From NCBI GenBank assembly GCA_001023535.1, contig CP011020.1, positions 4,229,734 through 4,293,733 of the forward strand: a stretch of 64,000 nucleotides of DNA, read 5' to 3'. The translations under genes and the position numbers were made by a program. This stretch comes from Pseudomonas chlororaphis (GTDB taxonomy: Bacteria > Pseudomonadota > Gammaproteobacteria > Pseudomonadales > Pseudomonadaceae). Each line of letters starts with the position of its first letter. The stretch's first letter is position 1. Below the pieces are notes generated by a model. That model ran no database searches and was not told where the DNA came from. It saw only the letters and a list, made by a program, of their open reading frames with translations. Shown here piece after piece: positions 1 through 8,004 of this stretch.

Positions 1-578
1 GCGATCATGCCCGGTTCGACACCGTTGACCCGCACCTGCTCGGGCGCCAGCTCCAGTGCCGCGTTGCGTATGAAACCATTGACCCCGGCCTTGGACGCGG
101 CGTAATGGCTAAGCCCCGGGTACGCCACGCGCGGGCCGGTGACCGAGGACGTCACCAGCACACAGCCCTGGCCCTGGCGGCGGAACATCGGCAGCGCCGC
201 CTGGGTCAGCCAGAACAGCGCCGACAGGTTCACCGCCAGGGTGCGTTCCAGCACCGCCGGGGTGATCTGCGCAAAAGGCGTCAACGGGAAGTAGCCGGCG
301 TTGTGCACCAGCACGTCCAGGCGCCCCAGGCGCTCTTGCAGCCCGCCCATCATGGCCGATATCGCCGTGGCGTCCGCGAGGTCCACGCCCACCGCTTGCG
401 CCTGGTAGCCGCCGGCCGTCAGCTCGCTGGCGAGGGCCTCGGCCCGCGCCAGGCCGAGGTCGGCGATCACCACCTGAGCCCCACGCCAGGCGAAGGCTTC
501 GACAATGGCCCGACCAATGCCTTGGGCACCGCCAGTCACCAACACCGTCTTGCCGCTGAAATCCAGGTCATTGGCCAT
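1..578 (-). CDS. SDR family oxidoreductase, 3' part outside window
   Basis: Translated by hand from the reverse strand; about 192 residues are present and the C-terminus lies outside the window. It is a classical short-chain dehydrogenase/reductase, an NAD(P)-dependent alcohol/ketone oxidoreductase. The cofactor motif TGGAQGIG is at residues 15-22 and the catalytic YAASK near residue 156. The ATG at 578 overlaps the end of the upstream SDR gene by 11 bases, so the two are translationally coupled. Membership in the MoaF/LuxR operon suggests a role in monoamine or aromatic side-chain breakdown, but the substrate cannot be read from the sequence. Confidence 0.85.
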   Translation of the reverse strand, partial: MANDLDFSGKTVLVTGGAQGIGRAIVEAFAWRGAQVVIADLGLARAEALASELTAGGYQAQAVGVDLADATAISAMMGGLQERLGRLDVLVHNAGYFPLTPFAQITPAVLERTLAVNLSALFWLTQAALPMFRRQGQGCVLVTSSVTGPRVAYPGLSHYAASKAGVNGFIRNAALELAPEQVRVNGVEPGMI

Positions 579-1371
579 GGGTCACCTCCATGTGGCTGAA
601 CGCCAGGGTCGGTACGTCGACGATGCTCGAACCACCGTCGGCCACCAGCGCCACGCCGGTGATGATCGAGGCGTCCCGGGACGCCAGGAAACGACAGGCG
701 AGGGCGATCTCCTCGGCGCTGGCGGGGCGGCGCAACGGCACGTCGGCGCAGACTCGGTCGTAGGCCTGTTGCAGCGTTTCACCGTGGAACTGCATCAGCA
801 CCTGCATTTCCTCATCGGCCATCGGCGTGCGGACCCAGCCCGGACAGACCGCGTTGACCCGCACGCCTTGGGGGCCGTAGTCCCGCGCCAGGGAGCGGTT
901 CAGGCCCAGCAGTGCGTGTTTGGCGGTGGTGTAGCCGCACACTTGCGGCCCGGCCGCCAACGACGCGATGGACCCGATCAATACCACGTTGCCGGCGCTT
1001 TCCTGCAGCAAGGGCAGGCAGGCCCGCGCGCTGTAGAACGCGCTGTCGAGGTTGCTGCGCATGGCCGCGTCCCAGGCTTGCGGGCTGGTTTGGGTGGCGC
1101 TGCCCTGGCCCATGCCGCCGGCACAGGCCAACAGCACATCGAGTCGAGCGAAACGCTGGCGGATCTGCGCGATGAAACCGTCCCAGGTCGTCGGGCACGC
1201 GGCGTCGCCCACCAACACCAGGCCGCCGACTTCCCTGGCAAGGTCTTCCAGGGGCTCGCGGCGTCGGCCGATCAAGACCAGGTTGGCGCCTTCGGCGGCA
1301 TACAACCGGGCGCAGGCGGCACCGATGCCGGTGCCCGCGCCGGTAATCACCACGGTGCGTGATTCAGGCAT
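568..1371 (-). CDS. SDR family oxidoreductase (MoaE-like by context)
   Basis: A 267-residue short-chain dehydrogenase with the TGAGTGIG Rossmann motif near the N-terminus and the catalytic YTTAK about two thirds along. The ATG at 1371 is preferred over in-frame upstream starts because it begins MPESRTVVITG, the normal SDR N-terminus, and overlaps the stop of the MoaF-like gene by 8 bases. It overlaps the next SDR by 11 bases, so three genes form one tightly packed operon. In Klebsiella the moaEF operon pairs an oxidoreductase with MoaF. The assignment here rests on that context, and the substrate is unknown. Confidence 0.85.
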   Translation of the reverse strand: MPESRTVVITGAGTGIGAACARLYAAEGANLVLIGRRREPLEDLAREVGGLVLVGDAACPTTWDGFIAQIRQRFARLDVLLACAGGMGQGSATQTSPQAWDAAMRSNLDSAFYSARACLPLLQESAGNVVLIGSIASLAAGPQVCGYTTAKHALLGLNRSLARDYGPQGVRVNAVCPGWVRTPMADEEMQVLMQFHGETLQQAYDRVCADVPLRRPASAEEIALACRFLASRDASIITGVALVADGGSSIVDVPTLAFSHMEVTHGQ

Positions 1372-2185
1372 CGGGATACTCCGTCTGGTTGAGGACCTGG
1401 CAGTAGGAACTGACCGGGAAATTGGAGTATTCATCGAAGGACGCACCGGCGTAGCCGAAAATCTTGCCGTCGCTGCGGTGTTGTTGCAGGTCGATCAGCA
1501 CCAGGCCGAGGGTCGGGATGATTTTTTCCCGCCAGACGAACAGATACAGCTGGTCGGCGACCTTGTAGGTGTCGCACCGGTCGGTGTCGCACAGGCCTTG
1601 TTCCACGCCCTTGAGGCACTGCCAGGCGTAGAACCGGTCATTGAGGTAGATGTGTTCGTAGACTTCGCTTGGGCTGTAGCGATACAGGTTGCGCAGCCCC
1701 ACCAGCTCGTTGCTCGGTGCGTGCGGGCAGAGGCCGTCTTGCCAGGGCCGGTCGAGGCTGCCGTGGAGGAAGTCGACGCCGACGCTCGTCAGGGGCTTGC
1801 CCGCCAGGGCGCGGCCGTAGAGCCCTTCACGGGTTTGCTCTGGCTCGGGCATGCGCCCGATCACGGCGGTGAACGCAGCGTTGGCGGTGTCGAGCACCAG
1901 GCTGACCGACAGGGTCTGGCGGCCTTCGCCTTTGAGAAAGTCCACCAGGTACAGGCCCGGGCGAACCGATGTGGCGCGGTAGGGCGCGGTGCCGCTGGAG
2001 TGCCCGTCGGCGGCGTGCCAGGACAACGTGTCCTGCTCGAACCGATGCTCGATCTGCCAGCCATTGGCGAAGTTCAGGGTAAAGGTCTTGCCGCTCAGGT
2101 CTGCCAGGTTCGGCAGGATGAAGGCGTCGGGGGCAAAGCCATCGGCCAGGGCGCCGACGGTGATCCAGTCTGTAGATGTACTCAT
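1364..2185 (-). CDS. moaF: MoaF-family protein (monoamine regulon)
   Basis: A 273-residue protein of the MoaF family, described from the monoamine (tyramine-inducible) regulon of Klebsiella. The name has nothing to do with molybdopterin MoaA-E. It looks like a soluble beta-rich protein in two repeated halves: a GKTFTLNFANGW segment early and a GLVLIDLQQHRSDGKIFGYAG segment late. No signal peptide is visible. The ATG at 2185 has GGAG about eight bases upstream and is preferred to the further upstream in-frame start. It lies 84 bases after the LuxR-type gene and overlaps the SDR downstream. The biochemical role of MoaF is not established. Confidence 0.75.
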   Translation of the reverse strand: MSTSTDWITVGALADGFAPDAFILPNLADLSGKTFTLNFANGWQIEHRFEQDTLSWHAADGHSSGTAPYRATSVRPGLYLVDFLKGEGRQTLSVSLVLDTANAAFTAVIGRMPEPEQTREGLYGRALAGKPLTSVGVDFLHGSLDRPWQDGLCPHAPSNELVGLRNLYRYSPSEVYEHIYLNDRFYAWQCLKGVEQGLCDTDRCDTYKVADQLYLFVWREKIIPTLGLVLIDLQQHRSDGKIFGYAGASFDEYSNFPVSSYCQVLNQTEYPDA

Positions 2186-2269
2186 TGCAAGGCTCCGGTT
2201 GGGTGTAGTCACCCGCCGGATCATGGGCTCTGGGGCATCTGTGCACTATCAACCGGATGGTTGAACCGT

Positions 2270-2929
2270 TCAGAGAAACAGCGCGCTGACCAACTCGGTG
2301 CGACTGCTGACGCCGACCTTGCGGAACAGGTTGATCAGGTGAGTCTTGATGGTCGGCAAGCCGACGTTCAACTCCCGGGCCAGGTGCTTGTTGCTGACGC
2401 CCTCGCGCAGCAGCAGGGCGATCTGGCGCTCCTTGGGCGTCAAGCCGTCCAGGGCATCCGCCTGGGCAGGCAGGTGCGCCACCGCCAGTTGCAACAGGGT
2501 TTGCAACGCGCCGAGCTGGGACAACTGCTGAGGCGTGAAGGCGCCTTGTTCGGCGGTGCGCAATAACGAAATGGCGGCTTGCGGCTGGCCGTCCCGACGG
2601 GCGAAGACTTCCACCACATCCACTACGCCGTAGCGTTGCAGGAAGCTGCGGTAGCGCTGGCTGTCGCGCACCGGCTGGCGGGTCATCGCCAGGCCCAGCG
2701 GCACCACGGCCTGTTCATCGCAGACACAGTTGCGCGGTTGCAGCGGATCGAACTGGCGGTAGTTGTCCAGGTAGTCGCGGTGCATCTCGCCACTCATGCC
2801 GTGCAGGCTGAAGTCATGGGCTTGCAAGTGGCGGTCGACACAGTAGAAGGCCGCCCGGCTGGCGGGAATCAACTGGGTGAACGCGTGCAGGCAGTGGCCG
2901 GCGATGTCCTGGGTGGGAATGAGGTTCAT
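2270..2929 (-). CDS. LuxR-family transcriptional regulator (MoaR-like by context)
   Basis: A 219-residue regulator with a C-terminal LuxR/GerE helix-turn-helix (LTPKERQIALLLREGVSNKHLA followed by the recognition-helix segment PTIKTHLINLFRKVGVSSR). The N-terminal 150 residues are of unknown sensory type and lack a receiver-domain aspartate pocket. The start at 2929 (MNLIPTQD) is chosen over one seven codons upstream. It is the first gene of the LuxR-MoaF-SDR-SDR run. The Klebsiella monoamine regulon activator MoaR is also LuxR-like, so activation of the downstream genes is plausible but inferred. Confidence 0.8.
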   Translation of the reverse strand: MNLIPTQDIAGHCLHAFTQLIPASRAAFYCVDRHLQAHDFSLHGMSGEMHRDYLDNYRQFDPLQPRNCVCDEQAVVPLGLAMTRQPVRDSQRYRSFLQRYGVVDVVEVFARRDGQPQAAISLLRTAEQGAFTPQQLSQLGALQTLLQLAVAHLPAQADALDGLTPKERQIALLLREGVSNKHLARELNVGLPTIKTHLINLFRKVGVSSRTELVSALFL

Positions 2930-2997
2930 GGGCGCAACCTTCGCAAGCACATTGCGGTTGAGGGAAGAACGTGAACCCCTACGGCCAGGGCGTTTTT

Positions 2998-3075
2998 GTG
3001 GCGAGGGAGTTTGCTCCCGAATCGCATAAAAGCGGGGCTGCTTCGCAGCCCAGCGGGAGCAAGCTCCCTCGCCAC
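2998..3075. repeat. REP-like inverted repeat
   Basis: Two inverted arms (gtggcgagggagtttgctcc and its partner ending ctccctcgccac) flank a 40-base centre with a smaller hairpin. It sits between the LuxR-type gene and the cupin gene, a typical Pseudomonas REP position, and could attenuate read-through. Confidence 0.75.
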
Positions 3076-3086
3076 GGTCACGGTGC

Positions 3087-3452
3087 TCAGACTACCGCGA
3101 AGTAGTGCTTGACGAAACTCTCGCTGACCACTTCCCACAGTACCGGCGTGCCCTTGGTCACGAACCAGCTGTCGCCAGCCTTGTAGCGGGTGCTCTGGCC
3201 GGTGGCTTCGTCGGTGAGCACCACTTCGCCGGTGACCACGGTGGCTTGCTCGGCAAACGGATACACCATCCGGAACTTGCCCTGTGTGGTGCCGAAGTAG
3301 GCGCTGCTGACGGGATCGGTCGGGGCGCCGAAGGTCATCTTGCCGAAGGCCTTGACTTCGCCTTCGAGGATTTGCGAACCCAGGTCGGCGACGGTACCCC
3401 AGGCGTCCAGTTCGGACAGCTGGATGTCTTTCTTGAGGGTGATAAGGGGCAT
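3087..3452 (-). CDS. small cupin-domain protein
   Basis: A 121-residue single-domain cupin of the DUF861/EutQ-like type, with beta-barrel signatures such as PFAEQATVVTGEVVLTDEATG and YKAGDSWFVTKGTPVLWEV. These small cupins are often encoded beside FAD-dependent amine or amino-acid oxidases in Pseudomonas. It follows the FAD oxidase gene by 42 bases on the same strand, so co-transcription is likely. Whether it is an enzyme or a binding protein cannot be told; the usual metal-binding His pair is not obvious. Confidence 0.75.
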   Translation of the reverse strand: MPLITLKKDIQLSELDAWGTVADLGSQILEGEVKAFGKMTFGAPTDPVSSAYFGTTQGKFRMVYPFAEQATVVTGEVVLTDEATGQSTRYKAGDSWFVTKGTPVLWEVVSESFVKHYFAVV

Positions 3453-3494
3453 GGCGGTGACTCCTGATGATTGAAATAGAAAGCGGTGTGGTTG

Positions 3495-4793
3495 TCAGCG
3501 ACGGCCGTTCCAGTAGCCCGACAGCTGGTGCCAGGACTTGCCGGCAGTCAGCAACAGCGGACGGATGGCGTCCTTGCCGATGATGGTCGGGCGCCTGACG
3601 GAACTGACCAGGTCATAACGCGCCGAACCTTCGCTCATGCCTTCGGCCAGGACCTTGCAGATGATGTGGCTCGGCGTGACGCCAAACCCGGAGTAGCCCT
3701 GGACGAAGAACGCATTGCGGCGGCCGGGCAGGGTACCGATCTGGGGGAACAGATTCGGGCTGCACGCCATCGGACCGCCCCAGGCGAGGTCGATCTTCAC
3801 GTCCTTGAGGTACGGGAAAATCTTCAGCATCAGATTCCGGTTCCAGGCCTTGAGGTCCTGGGGAATGTGCTCCACCAGCGGCGTCGCGGCACCGAACAGC
3901 AGGCGATTTTCGTTAGTAACGCGGTAATAGTCGATGACCGGGCGGATATCGCTGTAGGCACCGCGAATCGGGCTGATGCGTTGGATCAGCTCGTCCGACA
4001 GTGGCTCGGTCATCATCTGGAAGGCGTAGGTGTTGATCGTCGAGCGATGCAGTTCCGGCTCCAGTTTGTTGAGGAAACTGTCGCAGGCCCACAACAGCTT
4101 GCTGGCCTTGACCGAGCCGCGCCCGGTGCGCACGGTGATGCGCTCGCCATAACGGACTTCCAGGGCGGGGCTGTTCTCGTAGATCTGCACGCCGTGGCCG
4201 GCCAGTGCCTTGGCTTCGCCCAGCAGCAGGTTCAACGAATGCACATGCCCACCGCCCATGTGCAGCAATGCGCTGCCGTAGGCTTTGGAGCCGATGATCT
4301 GCTGGACGTCGGAGCCGCCGAGAAAGCGGATCTCGTGCTTGCTGTTGATCGACTTGAAGTCTTTTTCCCAGGCCCGCAGGGTTTTTTCCTGGCGGGCGTT
4401 GAAACCCATGTAGCCGTAGCCATGGCAGAAGTCGGCATCGATGGCGTACTTGGCGATGCGGTCCTTGATGATGTCCGCCCCCAGGTCGCTGATCTCGAAG
4501 ACCTGGCGCAGACCGTCTTCGCCGACGTCCTTCTTGATCTTTTCCAGGTCATGACCGATGCCGGCCATGATCTGCCCGCCGTTGCGCCCGGTGCCGCCGA
4601 AACCCAGGTAGCGCGCCTCGAGCACCACGATGTTGGTGATGCCTTTTTCAGCAAGCTCCAGCGCGGTATTGATGCCGGAGAAGCCGCCGCCAATCACCAC
4701 GACATCGGCTTCCACGTCCTGTTCCAGGGTCGGGAAACTGAGGTTGTACTTCTTGGTGGCTGTGTAATAGGTGGGCGTTTCGATATTGATCAT
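3495..4793 (-). CDS. FAD-dependent amine oxidase, PuuB/DadA type
   Basis: A 432-residue DAO-fold flavoprotein. The dinucleotide-binding motif VVIGGGFSGINTALELAEKG is near residue 30 and is followed by GGTGRNGGQ, characteristic of gamma-glutamylputrescine oxidase (PuuB) and related oxidases. The C-terminal FVQGYSGFGVTPSH is a second FAD-contact segment. It should oxidise a primary or secondary amine to an aldehyde plus ammonia. Start 4793 (MINIET) is preferred over one five codons upstream. Placed between the monoamine-type locus and the 4-hydroxyphenylacetate genes, it might feed an arylacetaldehyde into region 2, but no arylacetaldehyde dehydrogenase is adjacent. Confidence 0.8.
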   Translation of the reverse strand: MINIETPTYYTATKKYNLSFPTLEQDVEADVVVIGGGFSGINTALELAEKGITNIVVLEARYLGFGGTGRNGGQIMAGIGHDLEKIKKDVGEDGLRQVFEISDLGADIIKDRIAKYAIDADFCHGYGYMGFNARQEKTLRAWEKDFKSINSKHEIRFLGGSDVQQIIGSKAYGSALLHMGGGHVHSLNLLLGEAKALAGHGVQIYENSPALEVRYGERITVRTGRGSVKASKLLWACDSFLNKLEPELHRSTINTYAFQMMTEPLSDELIQRISPIRGAYSDIRPVIDYYRVTNENRLLFGAATPLVEHIPQDLKAWNRNLMLKIFPYLKDVKIDLAWGGPMACSPNLFPQIGTLPGRRNAFFVQGYSGFGVTPSHIICKVLAEGMSEGSARYDLVSSVRRPTIIGKDAIRPLLLTAGKSWHQLSGYWNGRR

Positions 4794-5103
4794 GACGCAA
4801 CCTGACAAAGTGAAAGGAGACTCCGTGCAAAGCGCTGCACGCGATGCCCCTATTAAGGGCCCAGGCGAGGGTGTTTGTCTTGATCATCCGTGCCGGGGCA
4901 CTTGACCGAGCGCGCCATCGGCTTGGATCGGCACCATGAAAAGTACAATCTTGGATCTGGAAGGTGCATTTTTCGACGTCTTGCCAATGCCCATACTGGA
5001 CCGGCCTCAATCATTTGATCCCGCTGTTTTCTGCACCACGAGCCTGCCGTGAGGTGCAAGGCCAGGCGGGATCGGCAGACGCCAATAATAAAAGAGTCCG
5101 TCC
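4794..5103. promoter_or_regulatory. divergent intergenic region before the hydroxylase genes
   Basis: 310 bases between the FAD oxidase (minus) and the hydroxylase oxygenase gene (plus). It must hold both promoters. I found no GTTAA-N4-TTAAC HpaR-like operator, no REP element and no convincing ORF. Promoter elements could not be assigned with confidence. Confidence 0.4.
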
Positions 5104-6273
5104 ATGAAAAAGCCAAACCCGTTGCTCGAAGACCTCAAGCCCCTCCTGCCGATCATTGCCGCCAATGCCTTCCAGGCGGAGCAGGACCGTAGCGTTCCTG
5201 CCGAGAACATCGCCTTGCTCAAGGGCATCGGCCTGCATCGGGCTTTCCAGCCTAGGGCGTATGGCGGCCTGGAGATTTCCCTGCCGCAGTTTGCCGATTG
5301 CATCGCGCTGCTGGCCGGCGCCTGTGCCAGCACGGCCTGGGCCATGAGCCTGTTGTGCACCCACAGCCATCAGTTGGCGATGTTCCCGGCCAAGACCCAG
5401 GAAGAAATCTGGGGTGCCGATCCCGATGCCACCGCCAGCAGCAGCATCGCGCCGTTTGGCCGCACCGAGGAAGTCGAGGGCGGCGTGATGTTCAGCGGCG
5501 AAATGGGCTGGAGCAGCGGCTGTGACCATGCCGAGTGGGCCATTGTCGGATTTCGCCGCAAGAACGCCGAAGGCACCCAGGACTATTGCTTCGCCGTGTT
5601 GCCTCGCCGCGACTATGAGATTCGTGACGACTGGTTCGCCGTGGGCATGCGCGGCAGTGGCAGCAAGACCCTGATCATCACCAACGTGTTCGTGCCGGAG
5701 CATCGGATCCAGAAGGCCAAGGACATGATGGAAGGCAAGTCCGGCGGCTTCGGCCTGTACCCCGACAGCAAGATTTTCTACTCGCCGTACCGGCCCTATT
5801 TTGCCAGCGGTTTCTCCACGGTCAGCCTGGGCGTGGCCGAGCGCATGCTCGAAGTGTTTCGCGAGAAAACCCGCAACCGTGTGCGGGCCTACACCGGTGC
5901 GGCCGTGGGCGCTGCCACCCCGGCGCTGATGCGCCTGGCCGAGTCCACACACCAGGTGGCGGCGGCGCGGGCTTTTCTCGAAAAAACCTGGCAGGACCAC
6001 GCCGAGCACGGAGAACGCCACGAGTACCCGAGCCGGGAAACCCTGGCGTTCTGGCGGACCAACCAGGGCTATGCCACCAAGATGTGCATCCAGGCAGTGG
6101 ACCGGCTGATGGAAGCGGCCGGCGGCGGCGCCTGGTTCGAGTCCAACGAGCTGCAACGGCTGTTTCGCGATGCGCACCTCACCGGTGCGCATGCCTACAC
6201 CGACTACGACGTCTGCGCGCAGATCCTCGGGCGTGAGCTGATGGGCCTGGAACCCGATCCCAGCATGGTCTGA
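5104..6273 (+). CDS. 4-hydroxyphenylacetate 3-hydroxylase, oxygenase component C2
   Basis: A 389-residue flavin-dependent monooxygenase of the acyl-CoA-dehydrogenase fold. It hydroxylates 4-hydroxyphenylacetate to homoprotocatechuate using reduced FMN supplied by the partner reductase. It closely follows the Acinetobacter baumannii C2 oxygenase as I remember it: DPDATASSSIAPFG, GWSSGCDHAEWAIVGF, KAKDMMEGKSGGFGLYPDSK, and the C-terminal AHAYTDYDVCAQILGRELMG. It is shorter than A. baumannii C2 at the N-terminus only. It is not the unrelated E. coli HpaB type. The next gene is the reductase, 68 bases downstream. Confidence 0.92.
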   Translation: MKKPNPLLEDLKPLLPIIAANAFQAEQDRSVPAENIALLKGIGLHRAFQPRAYGGLEISLPQFADCIALLAGACASTAWAMSLLCTHSHQLAMFPAKTQEEIWGADPDATASSSIAPFGRTEEVEGGVMFSGEMGWSSGCDHAEWAIVGFRRKNAEGTQDYCFAVLPRRDYEIRDDWFAVGMRGSGSKTLIITNVFVPEHRIQKAKDMMEGKSGGFGLYPDSKIFYSPYRPYFASGFSTVSLGVAERMLEVFREKTRNRVRAYTGAAVGAATPALMRLAESTHQVAAARAFLEKTWQDHAEHGERHEYPSRETLAFWRTNQGYATKMCIQAVDRLMEAAGGGAWFESNELQRLFRDAHLTGAHAYTDYDVCAQILGRELMGLEPDPSMV

Positions 6274-6341
6274 GTACCTGCCCCAGCACCGCCCCATAAC
6301 AACAAATCGAGGCCGTCGCATGAGGCGGCCGGGAGTCTTGC

Positions 6342-7283
6342 ATGTCCAATGATTGCGATACCGCGTTCGATACCCGCGCATTCCGCCGCGCCCTGGGCAA
6401 TTTTGCCACCGGTGTGACCGTGGTCACCGCCGCGACGGAAGATGGCCGCAAGGTCGGCGTGACGGCCAACAGCTTCAATTCGGTGTCCCTGGATCCGCCG
6501 TTGATTCTCTGGAGTATCGACAAGCGCTCCAGCAGCCACGGCGTGTTCGAAGCCGCCAGCCACTTTGCGGTAAACGTATTGGCCGCCGACCAGATCGACC
6601 TGTCGAACAACTTCGCCCGGCCCAGGGAGGATCGCTTCGCCGAGATCGAATTCGACAACGGCGAGGGCGGGGCGCCGGTGTTTGCCGATTGCGCCGCGCG
6701 GTTTCACTGTGAAAAATTCCAGCAGGTGGACGGTGGCGATCACTGGATCATGCTGGGCAAGGTCGTGGCCTTCGACGATTTCGGCCGTTCGCCGTTGCTT
6801 TATCACCAGGGCGCCTACTCGATGGTCCTGCCCCACACGCGCATGACGCGGCGCGAAGAGGGGCAGGCGCCCAGCAGCCACTTCCAGGGCCGTTTGAGTC
6901 ACAACCTCTACTACCTGATGACCCAGGCACTGCGGGCCTACCAGGCCAGTTACCAGCCCCGCCAATTGTCCACGGGGCTGCGCACCAGCGAAGCGCGAAT
7001 GCTGATGGTGCTGGAAAATGACGCCGGGCTGAACCTGGTCGACCTGCAGCGAGAAGTGGCGATGCCGGTGCGCGAGATCGAAGAAGCCGTGGCCAACCTC
7101 AAGCGCAAGGGCCTGGTGAGCGATGATGGCGACCGGGTCCGCCTGACCGTCAAGGGCATCGATGAGACCGAAGGGCTCTGGGCCATTGCCAGGGAACAGC
7201 AGGACAAGGTGTTCGGCCAGTTCGGCGAGGCCCAGGTGGAGCATTTCAAGGCGGTGCTCAAAGGGGTGATCAAGGGCGCTTGA
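6342..7283 (+). CDS. 4-hydroxyphenylacetate 3-hydroxylase, flavin reductase component C1
   Basis: A 313-residue NADH:FMN oxidoreductase. The N-terminal flavin reductase domain (about 10-170) shows FRRALGNFATGVTVVTA and GVTANSFNSVSLDPPLILWS. The C-terminal domain (about 185-313) has the look of a winged helix (ARMLMVLENDAGLNLVDLQREV, then NLKRKGLVSDDGDRVRLTVKG). In A. baumannii C1 the MarR-like C-terminal domain is autoinhibitory and releases the reductase on binding 4-hydroxyphenylacetate. The same layout here supports substrate-gated FMNH2 supply. It is co-oriented with C2 and 219 bases upstream of hpaR. Confidence 0.9.
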   Translation: MSNDCDTAFDTRAFRRALGNFATGVTVVTAATEDGRKVGVTANSFNSVSLDPPLILWSIDKRSSSHGVFEAASHFAVNVLAADQIDLSNNFARPREDRFAEIEFDNGEGGAPVFADCAARFHCEKFQQVDGGDHWIMLGKVVAFDDFGRSPLLYHQGAYSMVLPHTRMTRREEGQAPSSHFQGRLSHNLYYLMTQALRAYQASYQPRQLSTGLRTSEARMLMVLENDAGLNLVDLQREVAMPVREIEEAVANLKRKGLVSDDGDRVRLTVKGIDETEGLWAIAREQQDKVFGQFGEAQVEHFKAVLKGVIKGA

Positions 7284-7314
7284 TGCCAGAGCACAGAAAA
7301 TAGCTACGCCCCTG

Positions 7315-7401
7315 TGGGAGCGGGCTTGCCTGCGATGGTGGTCATTCAGCTTGCGATGATGCTGGCTGTGCCGTCGCCTTCGCGGGCAAGCCCGCTCCCA
7401 C
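7315..7401. repeat. REP pair
   Basis: Inverted arms GTGGGAGCGGGCTTGC and GCAAGCCCGCTCCCAC about 55 bases apart, after the reductase gene; family (a) of the REPs in this window. Confidence 0.85.
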
Positions 7402-7465
7402 AAGGTACTTGGGTGTTCAATTGCCCTTGGCACGGACAGCGGGACAGTGGTGATGCTAAGATTTA

Positions 7466-7479
7466 GTTAACTCATTAAC
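7466..7479. promoter_or_regulatory. candidate HpaR operator before the first hpaR
   Basis: The inverted repeat GTTAA-CTCA-TTAAC, extendable by one base pair each side, lies 23 bases upstream of the hpaR start. The same architecture recurs twice in the hpaG1/hpaA promoter. A MarR-type repressor site that autoregulates hpaR is the simplest reading; binding is inferred. Confidence 0.6.
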
Positions 7480-7502
7480 TAATACCCTGGCGAACACTCT
7501 CC

Positions 7503-7925
7503 ATGCCCAAGCTGCGCCAATCCTTGACCCTGACCCTGCTACAGGCCCGTGAAGCGGCCATGGGGTTTTTCCGTCCTTCCCTCAATCAACACGGCCTGAC
7601 CGAACAGCAATGGCGGGTCATCCGCATCCTCAGCCAGCACGCGGAGCTGGAGATCAATCGCCTGGCCGAACTGGCCTGCATCCTCAAGCCCAGCATGACC
7701 GGCGTGCTGGTGCGCATGGAGGCTGCGGGCATGGTTGTTCGGCGCAAGGCCGAGCAGGATCAGCGGCGCGTACTGGTGCGCCTGGCACCACAAGGGCAGG
7801 CGTGCTTCGACTCGATGAGCCACAGCATGGAGGCCAACTACCAGCGCTTGCAGGAGAAACTGGGGGAGGAGAAGTTGCAGACGTTATTGGTGTTGCTGAA
7901 TGAGTTGAAGGCGGTCAGGCGCTGA
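7503..7925 (+). CDS. hpaR: HpaR-type MarR repressor, copy 1
   Basis: A 140-residue MarR-family repressor of the homoprotocatechuate operon type. The winged-helix core is LTEQQWRVIRILSQHAELE, then LACILKPSMTGVLVRMEAAG and a wing KAEQDQRRVLVRL. The HpaR family is known to repress the meta-cleavage operon and to be relieved by 4-hydroxyphenylacetate or its pathway compounds. A hand alignment gives 91 of 140 identical residues to the second copy at 16689. A candidate operator lies just upstream of its start, so autoregulation is likely. Confidence 0.9.
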   Translation: MPKLRQSLTLTLLQAREAAMGFFRPSLNQHGLTEQQWRVIRILSQHAELEINRLAELACILKPSMTGVLVRMEAAGMVVRRKAEQDQRRVLVRLAPQGQACFDSMSHSMEANYQRLQEKLGEEKLQTLLVLLNELKAVRR

Positions 7926-7958
7926 TAGCTGATAGCTGAGCGAAGTGCTGAAGCCTTT

Positions 7959-7986
7959 GTGGCGAGGGGATAAATCCCCTCGCCAC
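7959..7986. terminator. perfect palindrome between convergent genes (REP family b, possible bidirectional terminator)
   Basis: A compact hairpin, gtggcgagggga then taaa-type loop then tcccctcgccac, lies between the ends of hpaR (plus) and hpaI (minus). It is a minimal form of REP family (b). No T-run follows on either strand, so any terminator function would be structural rather than classical. Confidence 0.5.
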
Positions 7987-8004
7987 AGGCAGGCTCGACT
8001 TAGG

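Noticed and set aside
1052..2566. Long open reading frame of 504 codons on the plus strand
   Set aside because: It lies antisense to the SDR, MoaF and LuxR-type genes, which have clear motifs; GC-rich codon use keeps the opposite frame open. The composition is low-complexity Ala/Gly/Arg without family signatures. The same applies to other long antisense frames such as 7945-9648 and 20401-22584 (minus).
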